A stretch of 64,000 bases of DNA, from NCBI RefSeq assembly GCF_032854445.1, contig NC_088301.1, positions 4,513,703-4,577,702 of the forward strand. The letters run 5' to 3'. The DNA is from Liolophura sinensis. Its lineage: Eukaryota; Mollusca; Polyplacophora; Chitonida; Chitonidae. Numbering within the stretch: the stretch's first letter is position 1; the number at the start of each line of letters is the position of its first letter. Both the position numbers and the translations under genes were made by a program. Of the stretch, positions 23,060-37,700 are shown in pieces. The notes under the pieces are model-generated. The model worked only from the letters and a program-made list of their open reading frames with translations. It was not told the DNA's origin and searched no databases.

Positions 23060-23530
23060 GTGGAAAGCCACATGACTTTTAATCATCGGTTCGATTAAAC
23101 ACCGATTGTTCTGTTTCTTCTATAATAGCAATGCACCATTTCACAATAGCAACATCCGTAGACTTCCTGCAAACCATTCAGAAACGTATTTAAAATCAAA
23201 CAGAAAGCGAAATAATGGTTCGCTAGAAGTACGGATATGTGAAAGTCCTCTTTTGATTCACTGGTTTCTCACATCTGTCTTATCGTCAACCACACGTCTT
23301 CAGCGATGGAAGGCTGTTAAACCCATCCCTTCACTGGGTTCCCGCATTTGCCCTTTTCCCACACAAATATTTTCTTTGCTGCCAACAAAACATCGCTATG
23401 TGAAGTCACTCCTATCAATCACATCTCCTATCACCATTATCACAGTACTCAAAATATCGAAAATAATTCAATGCATGAAATCGGCAAATTGTCCTATCAA
23501 CGTTCTTCTGTTTTGCTCCTGTAGCAAATT
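23060..23530 (-). other. Probable 3' UTR of the stathmin-like gene
   Basis: Sequence past the TGA at 23531-23533 is AT-rich and noncoding on the minus strand. An ATTAAA (minus strand) lies near 23080 as a possible polyadenylation signal. The end is a guess. Confidence 0.3.
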
Positions 23531-26500
23531 TCACAAACTCGGCTGTGAGACTGGTTCAACTTGTACGACGTTGTCGTTGTCAAAGCCTTCTCCAGTTTCC
23601 GCCGATCCCTTAGCCGCTAACGCCGCTGCTAGTTTTCGCTGACGCACTCGTTCCGCGTGCTCTGCCTTCTTTCGCATTTTCTCTTGAACTTCTTGCAACC
23701 GTTTTTCTCGTTTGTCTGTGACTTGGTCCATTTTTTGATGCACTTGACTTTCCAGCATCTCTTTCTTAGCCTGAGGACCCTCTGCCGCAGTCATATTCTC
23801 ATGTTTGCTCTCCCATTCACGAATCTTCTCCAGTTTGGATTGTTCCCGTTCCTGTTTCACATGCAGAAAATAAGACATAATCATGATTCAGAAACTGTGT
23901 AAAGGATGCTTTACAATACTGGTCAAGCATCTATACCTTACATTAAACCAATCATAATATTACTCTATACAGTCGTAGCTGCATGAACACCGAACCGGTG
24001 ATGATCGGCTGAATGGGGTGATAAAAGAATAAATACTCCATGGTAGTTTACGACCTAACGTCAGGCGTTGAAGGTTTTCACTCAAGGAAGTTTGAAAACA
24101 AGGAAAAGAATGCCTATGCTGTAACTTGCAGTACAAGCAAACTGCAATATATGAGTGCTCACTCCAGTTTGTCCCAACGCCACAAACCATCTCAATACAG
24201 TTTGGTGTATTTTCCATTCGAATATATTATGGCTTGTGGCCTTCTGATAGTACAAACTATATAGCGTGAATTTGGCTTCATGAGTAGCAAAACTGACGCT
24301 GATTGGCTATTGTACGGGTTAATATGCCACTAAAGAAGCTAGTTATGTTTTCACTATGTATACTTGTTATACATCTCAACCAATTTATGTGAAATCTTGA
24401 GAAAATACACACACCATATATTTGGGGATATTAATTACATACTGTTGCCTGAAAATAGATACTTTTAATTTGAATCATTATTTTTGAATAATGGAAATTT
24501 GCCTAAACCTTCGAAACTCATTATAATTCTGAGGATGGCAAAAACAAATGCCGAAATAATGAGTCACAATGAACTCTTCGTAGTGTATAACGTAAAGGTT
24601 TTCAGCGTTATCACAAGATTTTGAACACATACATATATGTGTCGGTAAAATCTAACTGTTTTTCCTACCTTTCTCCTTCGTTCCGCTCTCTCCAGTTTCT
24701 CTTTGATCTGTTCTTCTGTCAACACCTTCTTCTTCTTCTTCCTCTTCTCTAACTTGGCTAGACGTGCCGGGGGTCTTCGAGTGGCGTCTTCCGGTTTGTC
24801 CATGACCACTTCAAAACTGAGACCCCCGGCGGCCGATGACTTGGGTAGTGATATCAAGCCTTCCTCCCTCAAAGCTTGAATAATGACCAGCTCCTCGTGT
24901 CGCTTAGCTCGGGCACTTTGACGTCTGGGGCAGGCGACACCAACCACGCTCAGCTCTGTGAGTTAAAAAGAGGTGAATAGTTAGGTGATTGTTTAGCTGA
25001 TGGTTTGGCCGTTGATTGTTTGGTTGATTTTTAGTAGAATTTTCGGTTGGGGCAAGTATGAGGAGCCACATTGTAATTGTAAAGGGATGGTGGACAACCA
25101 GGTTAATGTATATGGGTATCTGGGTGTAGGTGCAATTCTTAATTCCAGTTCAATTTGTCTTGATTCATTTAGCACGCGAAGCCGTCTTTGGGATGTCAGT
25201 GCTTGCACGAATAAAGGTCGTGGTGGGAGAAAAGTTGGAGGGGGGGGGGGCGCAGTATGTTAACTCTAATCGCCGAGTTAAGTTATTCGCCTCTTATCCC
25301 AACAAGAGGACTGTACTGAATAACTGAATAACTGAATATCTGATTGCCCCCACACCCAACCCCCGCAAACTGAGGTCAGATTAAATGCCATATAAAAAAG
25401 GGAAACCGTGCATGACTTTGACAAATTATTTGTCACTGTATAAGGCCATTTGCCTTAAATCCAGTCAACATTTACTTCATGGTTGAGAGACGAAACGGAC
25501 CCACAGTTGGTATTAATGGTTAGTTAATCTCTTAATCCGTCTACCCCGCGGGTCCCCGCCGTGTCCTCAAGGGGGCTTAGTGGACAACGCAGCTATATTG
25601 CATATATACACCCATACACTAATATCCGTAAGTCTTATCACTATAACAGCGCAAATAATCCCGAAAACAGGTTTACATGGTAAACACATTTTCCATGTAG
25701 ACCCATTCCCATATAAGACGTTTTTTATATTTATATTACAAGAATAAACAGAAAATACTTTATGGGCATATGTTACACTTCAGCAAACATTTCTTCATCA
25801 AAGTTGGATCACAATGTGCTTCTTAATCGCTTCCGGTTTCAACATAACACGCAGGTCTTGTATTTGTTAATTACATTAATTTGTACATATAAAGGGCATG
25901 TTGATGGCTTGCGAATGTGGCAAAATAGCACTGATAATTGCAGCGAAAATCAATACTAGTATATATTCATCTGTAAATATTCATGAATATATTCTCTTCT
26001 GAGCTGCATTGTCTGCACATGGACCTATCTATCATATCCTACCCTAGCTACACATAGCGATCCGAGACCCGATGGGCTTCTTCGTTGTAAAGTACTGCAC
26101 AGGTGAATGTGTGTCGGAGGTATGTAGGCTACGCTCACATATATGCTTGCTTGACAGATATGCCCCTCAATTTAAGCAATATAAATTTACATTAACAGAA
26201 TTATACTGGGTATAAAACTGATTTGGTTTCTAGTGTTTGAATAACTCCTCTGCATATCACATGGTGTGCCGCGGTTCCTCTTGCTTTCAATACCTTGGAA
26301 TGATCCTCAATGTTTCTTACAACCGTTATTTCCTCACAAGTTCAGATATGATTAGATTCTGCTTAAACGTACGCTTGAATAATGGAATAATCATTTCGAA
26401 GTATCGTTTCCCTGAAAAGTTGCCAATTTTGTCCTTACCTAAATCTCTTTCTTGGAAGCTGTTCTCTACTTCTCTGACGGCATCAGGGTGGGAGTTCTCC

Positions 26501-26814
26501 GTAATCACAAAAGAGTAGTCTTCGGCAAGCCCCAGTCCCGAGTCCTGACTGTCATGAGAGCCTTTGGAACTGGCCGATCCCCCACGGTCTGATCCTTCTA
26601 GGGTCGGGTCTAGACCGTCCCTAGACCCCAAAGACCTGCCAGATTTGGATTTACGTTTTCGCTTCTGTAGAATCATGGACTTATCTGTCACGAACAAGTC
26701 CCCATCTTCGCCGGATTTTGTGAGATCTATCTTGCCGCTGTGGTTCCTGGTATCCCTCGTATTCCCCGGGCTGAATGGCTGAACACGAACGGTTTTACTT
26801 TCCTGACATCCCAT
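23531..26814 (-). CDS. STMND1: Stathmin-domain protein with N-terminal MGC lipidation signal (STMND1-like)
   Basis: Three minus-strand exons: 26814-26439, 24955-24669 and 23851-23531, total 984 nt including TGA, 327 aa. The start at 26814 gives MGCQESK: Gly2 fits N-myristoylation and Cys3 palmitoylation. Residues about 10-120 are polar and Ser/Gly/Lys-rich, probably disordered. FEVVM (exon 2) corresponds to the stathmin AFELIL stretch, and VLTEEQIKEKLERAERRRK to the conserved EEIQKKLEAAEERRK. Exon 3 continues the long charged helix (ESQVHQKMDQVTDKREKRL, EHAERVRQRK). Known role of stathmins: tubulin binding through this helix; membrane tethering is inferred from MGC. Human STMND1 is about 276 aa, so this form is longer, mainly before the helix. 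The order MGC leader then stathmin helix supports STMND1 over classical stathmins. Confidence 0.85.
24956..26438 (-). other. Intron 1 of the stathmin-like gene
   Basis: The donor GTAAGG follows ...GAGATTTAG at 26439 and the acceptor CTCACAG precedes 24955; phase 1. No array or recognisable mobile element seen. Intron 2 is 23852-24668 (donor GTAGGA, acceptor GAAACAG with a weak pyrimidine tract). Confidence 0.75.
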
Positions 26815-27665
26815 GGTAAAGGCCCGTTCTAATATCTCAACCACTCGTTTTACAACTCATACACTAAAAAGATGGTTGCTCGTTGGCGGTACTGGTGCCT
26901 TGTCCAGCGCTTGACGATTGTGCTATTGGTTTAAATGACCACCTCTTAAGTATACAGTGTTTATATCTGAAATGTCAGCGGTGATATTTACTGACTGTCC
27001 CTTTTGTTGTCCCGGTTATCCACAGCAGGCCTGACGTGCCGGTTACAAACAGCAGCACCCCGCTAACGATAGCGTTAAGCCAGAACTGTATGTCACCAAG
27101 TAAATAGTTGAACACCAGTAGTTAGGCCGCCATCTTGTAACTATAGACGCCCCCCCCCCCGCCCCGGGTAAACAGCCGTCGGAAACAGACGACAACTACC
27201 GAGGTTGTTCTCGGTTTGGACAGAGCTTGTTACACATAATCGCACACAGATCAATAACCGATCTACAAACCCTATCGTCCATTAGGTGGACGCCGTTGGA
27301 GAGAGCGAAGTGCGTTGCTTATAATCCCATACTGTTTCAAAGGCTTCAGTAGAACGTGATATACATACGCATATTTAAGCAGACAGGTAATTAAAGAGAC
27401 TTAATCAATGACTGAACATGCTATACATATATAAACAAACAATGAACGTGTCACCCTGGCCTTGTCAATCACACTTGGCATGGGACGAATGTCTGGCCGC
27501 GTCAAACCAAACACAGCAATTACTAGTTTTCAGAAATACATGCTTTTTTTCTTCATTCACGTATAGTTCTCTTCAGCAAAACTACCTCAACATGTTGTCA
27601 CAAATAAACTTCACTTACTTGATGAGCCTTTTTAGGAGATGTACAAAAGTGTTTGGTGAAAAAAA

Positions 27666-27719
<54 letters not shown>
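27666..27719. repeat. (TA)n microsatellite
   Basis: Uninterrupted TA dinucleotides over about 50 bp. Confidence 0.95.
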
Positions 27720-27720
<1 letters not shown>

Positions 27721-28134
27721 CAGGAAATAATTATAATGAAAAGAAAGAAGAAATAAAATGTAAATAATAAAAATCTAGCACAAGATGTAATAAGACTTGG
27801 ATATCATCTACATGTCACTGATTAAACGTGGGAATTAGCTTGTGAAGTGTATGTATTTATTTCTTAATAATTATGTCTGAACATTATTTTTTAGCCGGGA
27901 AAACAAGGATAAAATCTTCCGAGAGATATGGACTGGCCGAACATTGTGCATCGTCACATCATCAATTATTCAGTACAGATCATGCACCAGTTACGCAGGC
28001 CTACATGTGTGCACGCGCAAACAAAAATGCACTACAGCACGTCCGACAAAACCTATAAGGTTTAAAAAGGCCGTGGACATGATTTAACATACAGGTAGAT
28101 GTATATGCATGACAAAGCCTAGGAATAAACAACC

Positions 28135-28455
28135 ACTTCATTCAGTCCATAACAGGTATACGCGTATGCACAATTATGGATTGGTCTATTTATTTGATTT
28201 TACGCTGTATTCACGAATATTTCACATATACGACGGCGGAAATGCACAATTACAGATAAAATGCCATATACGCGTATGCACAATTACAGATAAAATGCCA
28301 TATACATGTATGCACAATTACTGATAATGTCACATACTCATATATGCACAATTACTGATATTGCCATATACCCGTATGCACAATCACTGATAATGCCATA
28401 TAGACGTATGGCCATATAGGCGTATTCACAATTATCGATACGACGATATAGGCGT
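28135..28455. repeat. About 32-bp degenerate tandem repeat
   Basis: TATGCACAATTACAGATA and ATGCCATATACGCG recur about eight times with substitutions. A SINE tail fragment (TCACGAATATTTCACATATA, about 28185-28240) lies inside the array. Confidence 0.65.
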
Positions 28456-29807
28456 AATCACGCTGAGGCAGTGGACCAAAAAATACACACTGAAAAGCCG
28501 GGATTGAGGCAGCACCGCGTGGACTCCTGGTCTCACACAACGCCCCTATCCCCTTGGCTAACAATCGTATATGGGAAGCTAATGCCAAGCCCAGACTTGA
28601 ACTTACGACCTCACTGGTCAGGACTGTGAAACAGTTTCTTGTGTCAGGCAGCTTGCTTACCAGCCTGAGCCATTTTGCCGTTAGTCTTTGTTATCAGCTA
28701 GTCTGACAGGATGTTTGTCACAACAAAACATTCAAACCATGCCACTTACCTCAGTGCTGACATCTTGAAAATATACAACTTGCGAAAAAAACATCAATAG
28801 TATAATTTCAGGTTTATTTATGTGGTATGATTGACGAACAATTAAAACCCTTTTATTGATTTCTCACTGCACCTGTATAGACAATAGCTTTTTAAAGATA
28901 ATTGTAATGTAACTAAAAAGTTGATTTTATGTAAATGTAATGCAATATATAAATTAAATAGTGTACATGTAATCATTATTAAAATATAATTAATCAGAGA
29001 ATATTAAACAATTCACATTTAAGGCACCAACAAAAATACCATTTATGATGGTTTTCAATTGCCTCTATACATGAACAATGACACATGATTTCCACTTTAT
29101 GTCATCACACTATTTATCAAGAGGGATAAATTTATAGAAAACATTCTATATGATACTACTTTAAATAATGTAAATTATTGAAAGTTTATAGCACAAATAC
29201 TACTTTTGATACTCAATGTTGTTGGTATAAATTATTTTTCACAAAATTTTGTAACAGTGCATTATTTATATATGTTTGTATATGGGAATTAGCAATGAAA
29301 AAATCAACAAATAAATGTCTATTTCCTCAACCCAGAGAGAAATACTTCACAACACTTGACTCGTTATTTTGTAAAATGTAAAAAGAAAATTTAGTCTAAA
29401 ACTTTGTTACATACAATAATAACCAAGCTTGTAAAATAGAACTGTCACAAAAATGTGGTCCATTTTCCCACGTATTTATTCATTTCATTTATGTTCAACG
29501 TTGTAGGCAAGAATTCAATTTTTACAATGGATTCTATCAATATACATGTAGATAAAAATGTATGTATAAAAATGCTCAGGCAGTACACATAATTGTCCAA
29601 CCACAGTTGGAAAATCTGTATAATTTGGACCTTCAGTTATTTCTTTGGTTGCGGTTTTACACTTCACTTGTATAAAAAAAATCTTTTTGTACAAAAAATA
29701 CATCATGGGCCATTCTTCTGTATGCCTTCTTGAAGTATACTGTATTTATCGTAAAAAAAATTGCATAATACATTTAGTACATTTTGAGAGGCAAATGGAG
29801 TTCGTAA

Positions 29808-30975
29808 AACATCATCCTTCCTTCCAAACCTTACATCATCCTTCCTTCCAAACCTTCCTTCCAAACCTTACATCATCCTTCCTTCCAAACCTTCCTTCCA
29901 AACCTTACATCATCCTTCCTTCCAAACCTTACATCACCTTTCCTTCCAAACCTTAGATCATCCTACATCATCCTTCCTTCCAAACCTTACATCATCCTTC
30001 CTTCCAAACCTTACATCACCCTTCCTTCCAAACCTTACATCATCCTACATCACCCTTCCTTCCAAACCTTAGATCATCCTACATCATCCTTCCTTCCAAA
30101 CCTTCCTTCCAAACCTTACATCATCCTTCCTTCCAAACCTTACATCACCCTTCCTTCCAAACCTTGCATCATCCTTCCTTCCAAACCTTACATCTCCCTT
30201 CCTTCCAAACCTTACATCACCCTTCCTTCCAAACCTTACATCATCCTACATCATCCTACATCATCCTTCCTTCCAAACCTTACATCATCCTTCCATCCAA
30301 ACCTTACATCACACTTCCTTCCAAACCTTACAACACCCTTCCTTCCAAACCTTACATCTCCCTTCCTTCCAAGCCTTACATCACCCTTCCTTCCAAACCT
30401 TACATCATCCTACATCATCCTAAATCATCCTTCCTTCCAAACCTTACATCATCCTTCCTTCCAAACCTTACATCATCCTACATCATCCTTCCTTCCAAAC
30501 TTTACATCATCCTTCCTTCCAAACCTTACATCATCCTACATCATCCTTCCTTCCAAACCTTACATCATCCTTCCTTCCAAACCTTACATCTCCCTTCCTT
30601 CCAAACCTTACATCACCCTTCCTTCCAAACCTTACATCATCCTACATCATCCTAAATCATCCTTCCTTCCAAACCTTACATCATCCTTCGTTCCAAACCT
30701 TACATCATCCTACATCATCCTTCCTTCCAAACCTTACATCACCCTTCCTTCCAAACCTTACATCATCCTACATCATCCTAAATCATCCTTCCTTCCAAAC
30801 CTTACATCATCCTTCCTTCCAAACCTTACATCATCCTACATCACCCTTCCTTCCAAACTTTACATCACCCTTCCTTCCAAACCTTACATCATCCTACATC
30901 ATCCTTCCTTCCAAACCTTACATCATCCTTCCTTCCAAACCTTACATCATCCTTCCTTCCAAACTTTACATCATT
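29808..30975. repeat. About 25-bp pyrimidine-rich tandem repeat, roughly 45 copies
   Basis: Units are CATCATCCTTCCTTCC plus AAACCTTA, mixed with short CATCCTA steps. The plus strand is strongly C/T and A rich with almost no G over nearly 1.2 kb. The array lies 0.8 kb beyond the 3' end of the GCKR-like gene. Long open frames inside it are periodic artefacts. Confidence 0.92.
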
Positions 30976-31149
30976 TTAACTCTCAGAATCAGACAAAACG
31001 AGTCAGTCATATTCAAACATTTAGGTCACATTCAATAATCCATGAAAGTTCCAGTCTTGTTTCCATGATGTGTACAATTGCTTCCGAAACAACTTTTAAT
31101 TAATGACCTTCTTAAATGAAGAACTTCCAATTGCATAATATTTGTTAAT

Positions 31150-31771
31150 AAATTTATTTATTGGCTTTTTTGTATTATACAAGATTATTTCTTTTGTATT
31201 ACAGTGGTAAGGTTTATGTGTGGGGAAAACCTCTCCCCTCTTCACAAAACTGTCTGACATAAACAAAGCACCTGTCAATCCTGCTCCCGAGGCCATAATT
31301 ACAAAGCGCTTTATGACTTATGTCAAGAATTCAAACACACCTTCAATTACAATGTTTGCTCTAGGAAGTTTAAAATTGATTCTGTTTATTTATTGCAAAA
31401 TGGATTCAGATTCTTTACTGCCAACCAAAGTACCAACCACAATCTGAGTTTTTTCCTGTTGCAAGTTTCACTTTTTAACAACTTGCAATTTATGACTAAA
31501 GTCTTACGTTGCTTCATAACAGATGATTTCAAAAAGCAATCTTAGACTTGAGTCAAAAGTTTAAAACTCTTATTGCTCATTTGACAAGGTCGAAATATTG
31601 TTTCATAACATGAATTCTGGGTAAGTTATTGTGCAACAAAGTTCAACCAAAATGATAGAAAGGAACATACCAAATTTAATGATTGAAATGACCCTGAGGC
31701 CAGGCTGTCATAGAGTAGTCACAGGCTGTGATGCACCATAGATCTAGTCAGGGTCATCATTGACAGATGTT
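31150..31771 (-). other. Probable 3' UTR of the GCKR-like gene
   Basis: The sequence after the TAG at 31772-31774 is noncoding. AATAAATAAA on the minus strand near 31153-31162 could be the polyadenylation signal, giving a UTR of about 0.6 kb. Confidence 0.35.
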
Positions 31772-34700
31772 CTAGGAGTTTTCAGTTGACCGGTGGTCAG
31801 TCATGACCTGCAGAATAGCAGTTCTGATGACAGGTGAGCTGGCTAGTCTCTCTTTAGCTTCTTGCACACCACAGTCAGTAAAGGCCTGAATCAGAGCCAC
31901 AGGGATGATCTGCAAAGACAAGATGGTACCTCATGACTTGATGTCAACTACATGAAACAATAACTATAACACAAAAACAGGAGTGAATTTCACTGACACT
32001 GCATGTCTCCACATGAAATGTGCTCTGGACAGACATGGTGTACATACAGTCAGACTGACCTTGGGTTGTGGACAGGCATGTTGAATGTGAGCCATGATGC
32101 TGGCAGACTTCTGATCAGAGGTCAAGAGGTCACAGTTGTATATGCTTCTTAACAGAAACTCTTCAGCTTTGGCTGTGGAACACTTCCCAAACGTCTGAAA
32201 CATATCCCCATTGCTTTATATATAGATTTACTCCAGAAATTCTGACAGTGTTTCTTTCTTACAGTGACAGCCCGCATTGTTATGTGACAGGTATGATCAT
32301 CACAAAATGCTACATTTATTGTTTTTGATTTAGGTTTTACACCGCGCTCAAATATTTCACACTTTAGATATCACAGCCATCTTGTTTATGGAAGAAGAAC
32401 ACTGGCGTGTATGAGCATACTTAAATCACTGCACTTTGCTGGGTACCTCCTGTATTCAGGCACTAGCCTGATCAATCACAGCCATACTGGAGATTACCTT
32501 ATATCCTTACTGGGCTAACCAGCTACTGCCACACCAACAGCATGGGCCTGACACACAATAAAGTATGTCACATTCCCTTGCCTCACAACCACTGGGCAAT
32601 GGAGAGATGCAAGAATGTAGATTTCCTCGCAACAGATATTTACGATTTCAAATATGGTACAACCAACCAAAATAATGGCTATAGATGAGGGATATGTTTG
32701 TTTTACAACTGACCTGTATAATGCTAATCCCACGGTGATACAGTTTGTTGTTGCTACAAAATAATGATAAAGGAGCAGTGCATTAAAAGTACACATAGAA
32801 ATAATGGAAAAGTTAAACAGCAACCCTCGATGGGCTGGGTAATCAGGTACTGATAGACAATCGCTTACATGTGATTTTTTATTGACTTCTTGTTTGTTTT
32901 GTATTTGTCGCTCATATCTGGATTATTATTTCATTTTCTTGTTTCTGGATTTGACAGACACTCCAACAGCGAAGTACCTGATTCTCACATCCACCATCAG
33001 ATTGTTGAAGACTTTCCCACTGATAATATGAGCTCCCGTTGACACAGCATTGTAAACCAATTTTACAGCAAGCTCCCGAACAGATGGACAGAAAGATGAA
33101 GGGACACAGATATTGACAGAAATGTCAGCTCCTTCAGACATCTAACAATGATAAAATCATTTGGGAAACAAACAGGAAAATGTTAGTTCAGTTAAAATGG
33201 GAGTACAGTTTTGTTTCCATAAAATCCTTCTGATTTTACATGCAAGGATCTTGTTTATATGTGGTTATCCTTCATCAGGAAAGCAAATGAGAATGAAGGT
33301 ATTATAAGATTTAGTCTCCCAACCATGACATCATTACTTTCACTTAAATAACATAAAAACCTGATCAGATTTGTTGAAAACAACAATTTATCACAAAAAA
33401 AAAACTGTTTGACACTCTGACCTACCAAATACATTTTTCTACCAAACTTACCGAGCAAGGACGATCTGCTTCGCCAACAATTCTGACAATGGCCGTCTTG
33501 GCACAGCTGGAGGGGACTGAAGCCTTCATATCTGTACATGGAAATCAAACACAAAACTGTGGTGTAGGAATGACAAGGTGAAGAATTGTAGAACAAGTTT
33601 ATTGTTTCTGTAACATCCAAAAAATGACCAAAAATGTCACCTATGACTAAGTTGTGCATTTTTCCTGATTCCTGAGAGTTCTACTGGTATTAGATATTGA
33701 TAATATAATATGTTTTGTGGTTTATTTGGAAGGTAGGATGATAGCCTATTGGCTAAATGTATGTTACAGCACCAAAAGTATTACATATTTGACGACATTT
33801 ATTTGCCTCTAAAAGCTCTTTTCAGAGGAAAATGTTACCTCATTTCATATTACCCAGCCACTTATTCATGAGTTATATTAACACCTTTGAGTCATATATG
33901 ATCAGCAAACAAATGCTGTTCAATCTCTTGTATACCTTGGTGATGAAAATAAATGGAGATCTAATCAGCAGATGTAACCAGTTAACCAAAACAAGGATAA
34001 TCAGGGTATCAAATACAGTGAAGTGTTGCCAGAAATCACCATGATCACAGAGGAGCAGATCACAACATGGCTTCCATATTCCTGGTCTCTAGAAAGGAAA
34101 GCCATTTTCATAGACCGTGGTCATCTTGGTAATAGAAAAGTCTTCATCCAAGTTTATAAGATTTCCACCCCTTCTAGAGAAGGTTTGTAAACCCCTCTGA
34201 TATTACTGTAAATGTTTGCAAGGTGTTTATTCAAGCATATTCTGAAGGCATTGTTCATTGTAGACTGATTATATTTTTTGTGAAGCCTAGAAATTAGTCA
34301 ATCCAACCAATGTAATTTAAAATTTAAAATGTACATCAATTGCCCTGAAAGTTGTTCTTTCATACATGTCATACGCAAAAAGATTGAGGAATAAGTGTAA
34401 TGTTTGGGGGGTAAACAGTAACTAGTTTACTAGTGAGATATGGCTTGTCAAAAGCTCTTCAGTGCAACAGAAGAAGAAAGACAAAGAGAAAAGTAATCAG
34501 CATAACTGAGTCAAAGTTTTTTACCTGGATTGCAGTAGATGACAAGATCTCTGTCTGTAAGTGATGAAAATATCTCTCTCTGGAAGTCAGTTGTCGAAAT
34601 ATGATATTCTTCACCCTTATTCCCAGAAAATTAAAAAAGAAAAAGAAAAAACCGAAAGAAAAAGAATAGTGTACAGTGTTTATTTATTTCTTTCACTGAC

Positions 34701-37700
34701 ATTTAACAAGAATTATCATGCTGAGAAAATGTAAGGCGGAGTGTATAATTAACAACAGCATGATCAGGGTGGGACAATCCACAATGGCCCCCAAAATGAA
34801 GAGAAATCTACACAACAAAAGTTTTCCCAAACCAAAGTTCATAAGAGTTTTCATTTGACAGGGTGCTCACCAGTTGGGAAAGGTCTCCATCGTTGTTGCC
34901 AAGGGTAACAAAACCTCCATCCACAAAACCCCGAACATCGTCCAAGGCTGAAATAGTAACAGTTAATATCTTGAATATTTTATATGAAGAAGTACAGGTA
35001 GACATCCTTTGACTCCATCATCCTAGACTGTAACCCAACTGACACAACCCACTAACTCATAAACTTGTGTATTTTATATGAAGAAGTACAGGTAAACATC
35101 CTTTCACTGCATCATCCTAGACTGTAACCCAACTGACACAACCCACTAACTCATAAACTTGTGTATTTTATATGAAGAAGTACAGGTAGACATCCTTTCA
35201 CTGCATCATCCCAGACTGTAACCCAACTGACACAACCCACTACCTCATAAACTTGTGTATTTTATATGAAGAAGTACAGGTAGACATCCTTTCACTGCAT
35301 CATTCTAGACTGTAACCCAACTGACACAACCAACTAACTCATAAACTTGTGTATTTTATATGAAGAAGTACAGGTAGATATCCTTTGACTCCATCATCCT
35401 AGACTGTAACCCAACTGAAACAACCCACTAACTCATAAACTTGTGTATTTTATATGAAGAAGTACAGGTAGACATCCTTTCACTGCATCATCCCAGACTG
35501 TAACCCAACTGACACAACCCACTAACTCATAAACTTGTGTATTTTATATGAAGAAGTACACGTAGACATCCTTTCACTGCATCATCCTAGACTGTAACCC
35601 AACTGACACAACCAACTAACTCATAAACTTGTGTATTTTATATGAAGAAGTACAGGTAGACATCCTTTCACTGCATCATCCTAGACTGTAACCCAACTGA
35701 CACAACCAACTAACTCATAAACTTGTGTATTTTATATGAAGAAGTACAGGTAAACATCCTTTCACTGCATCATCCTAGACTGTAACCCAACTGACACAAC
35801 CAACTAACTCATAAACTTGTGTATTTTATATGAAGAAGTACAGGTAGACATCCTTTCACTGCATCATCCTAGACTGTAACCCAACTGACACAACCAACTA
35901 ACTCATAAACTTGTGTATTTTATATGAAGAAGTACAGGTAGACATCCTTTGACTCCATCATCCTAGACTGTAACCCAACTGAAACAATCCACTAACTCAT
36001 AAACTTGTGTATTTTATATGAAGAAGTACAGGTAGACATCCTTTCACTGCATCATCCTAGACTGTAACCCAACTGACACAACCAACTAACTCATAAACTT
36101 GTGTATTTTATATGAAGAAGTACAGGTAGACATCCTTTCACTGCATCATCCTAGACTGTAACCCAACTGACACAACCAACTAACTCATAAACTTGTGTAT
36201 TTTATATGAAGAAGTACAGGTAGACATCCTTTCACTGCATCATCCTAGACTGTAACCCAACTGACACAACCCACTAACTCATAAACTTGTGTATTTTATA
36301 TGAAGAAGTACAGGTAGACATCCTTTCACTGCATCATCCTAGACTGTAACCCAACTGACACAACCAACTAACTCATAAACTTGTGTATTTTATATGAAGA
36401 AGTACAGGTAGACATCCTTTCACTGCATCATCCTAGACTGTAACCCAACTGACACAACCCACTAACTCATAAACTTGTGTATTTTATATGAAGAAGTACA
36501 GGTAGACATCCTTTGACTCCATCATCCTAGACTGTAACCCAACTGACACAACCCACTAACTCATAAACTTGTGTATTTTATATGAAGAAGTACAGGTAGA
36601 CATCCTTTCACTGCATCATCCTAGACTGTAACCCAACTGACACAACCCACTAACTCATAAACTTGTGTATTTTATATGAAGAAGTACAGGTAGACATCCT
36701 TTGACTCCATCATCCTAGACTGTAACCCAACTGACACAACCCACTAACTCATAAACTTGTGTATTTTATATGAAGAAGTACAGGTAGACATCCTTTCACT
36801 GCATCATCCTAGACTGTAACCCAACTGACACAACCCACTAACTCATAAACTTGTGTATTTTATATGAAGAAGTACAGGTAGACATCCTTTCACTGCATCA
36901 TCCTAGACTGTAACCCAACTGACACAACCCACTAACTCATAAACTTGTGTATTTTATATGAAGAAGTTGTTACGACCCAACTTTAAACAAGGTTTATCAG
37001 TCACAATAGGATTAACCATTAATTTGTCACCAGCAAGATCATTACCAAGTAGTAGATGAATTCCTTTAAAAGGCAAAGTAGGCCTAATGCCGACAGTAAC
37101 AGGACCCAAAATAATATCTGATGACAAGTAAGCTTTGTGAAGAGGCACAGATTCAAATTCAGCAGAGCTTACACCTCTAATTAATACATTTGATCCAGAA
37201 TATGACTCATCAGAAAATGGCAAAACATCTTGTAACAATAAAGACTGAGAAGCTCCAGTATCTCTTAATACCCTGATCTTTGTATCACAAGACATGTCAC
37301 TTTTAAGTGAGACTTTACCGTATTTATTCAAAAATAAATGGCTCAAAAACCTTCATAACATTATCCTGTGAATTCTGTGTACAATCTACTGGTGGAGTCT
37401 TAACATAATCAAATGCATCAACATTGTTCACTATGTAAGACTTTTTAGCAGTAACACACAAACCAGTAGGCTTGGGGCCACCCTCCTGTTCTTGCCTTCT
37501 CTTTAAAGCATAACAATTTGACATGACATGGCTTGGCTTCCTACAATAATTACATGTAACCCTGCTAAACTGTCTATCAGTAAATGTATGGTCAGACCTT
37601 CGTTGAGTAGTGTTCGAATTAACAGGGCTTCTTTGCTCACCTGATTTGTCAAAATTTTGAGTCTGTTTCAGTGGGCCTGAATTTGAGTTAAATGAACCGC

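Larger units (their letters stand above)
26870..29800. other. Intergenic DNA upstream of the stathmin-like gene
   Basis: A GC-rich patch at about 27140-27180 (poly-C, CCCCGGG) lies 350 bp upstream of the start codon and may be promoter sequence. A TA run, a 34-bp array and AT-rich DNA follow. No gene supported. Confidence 0.45.
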
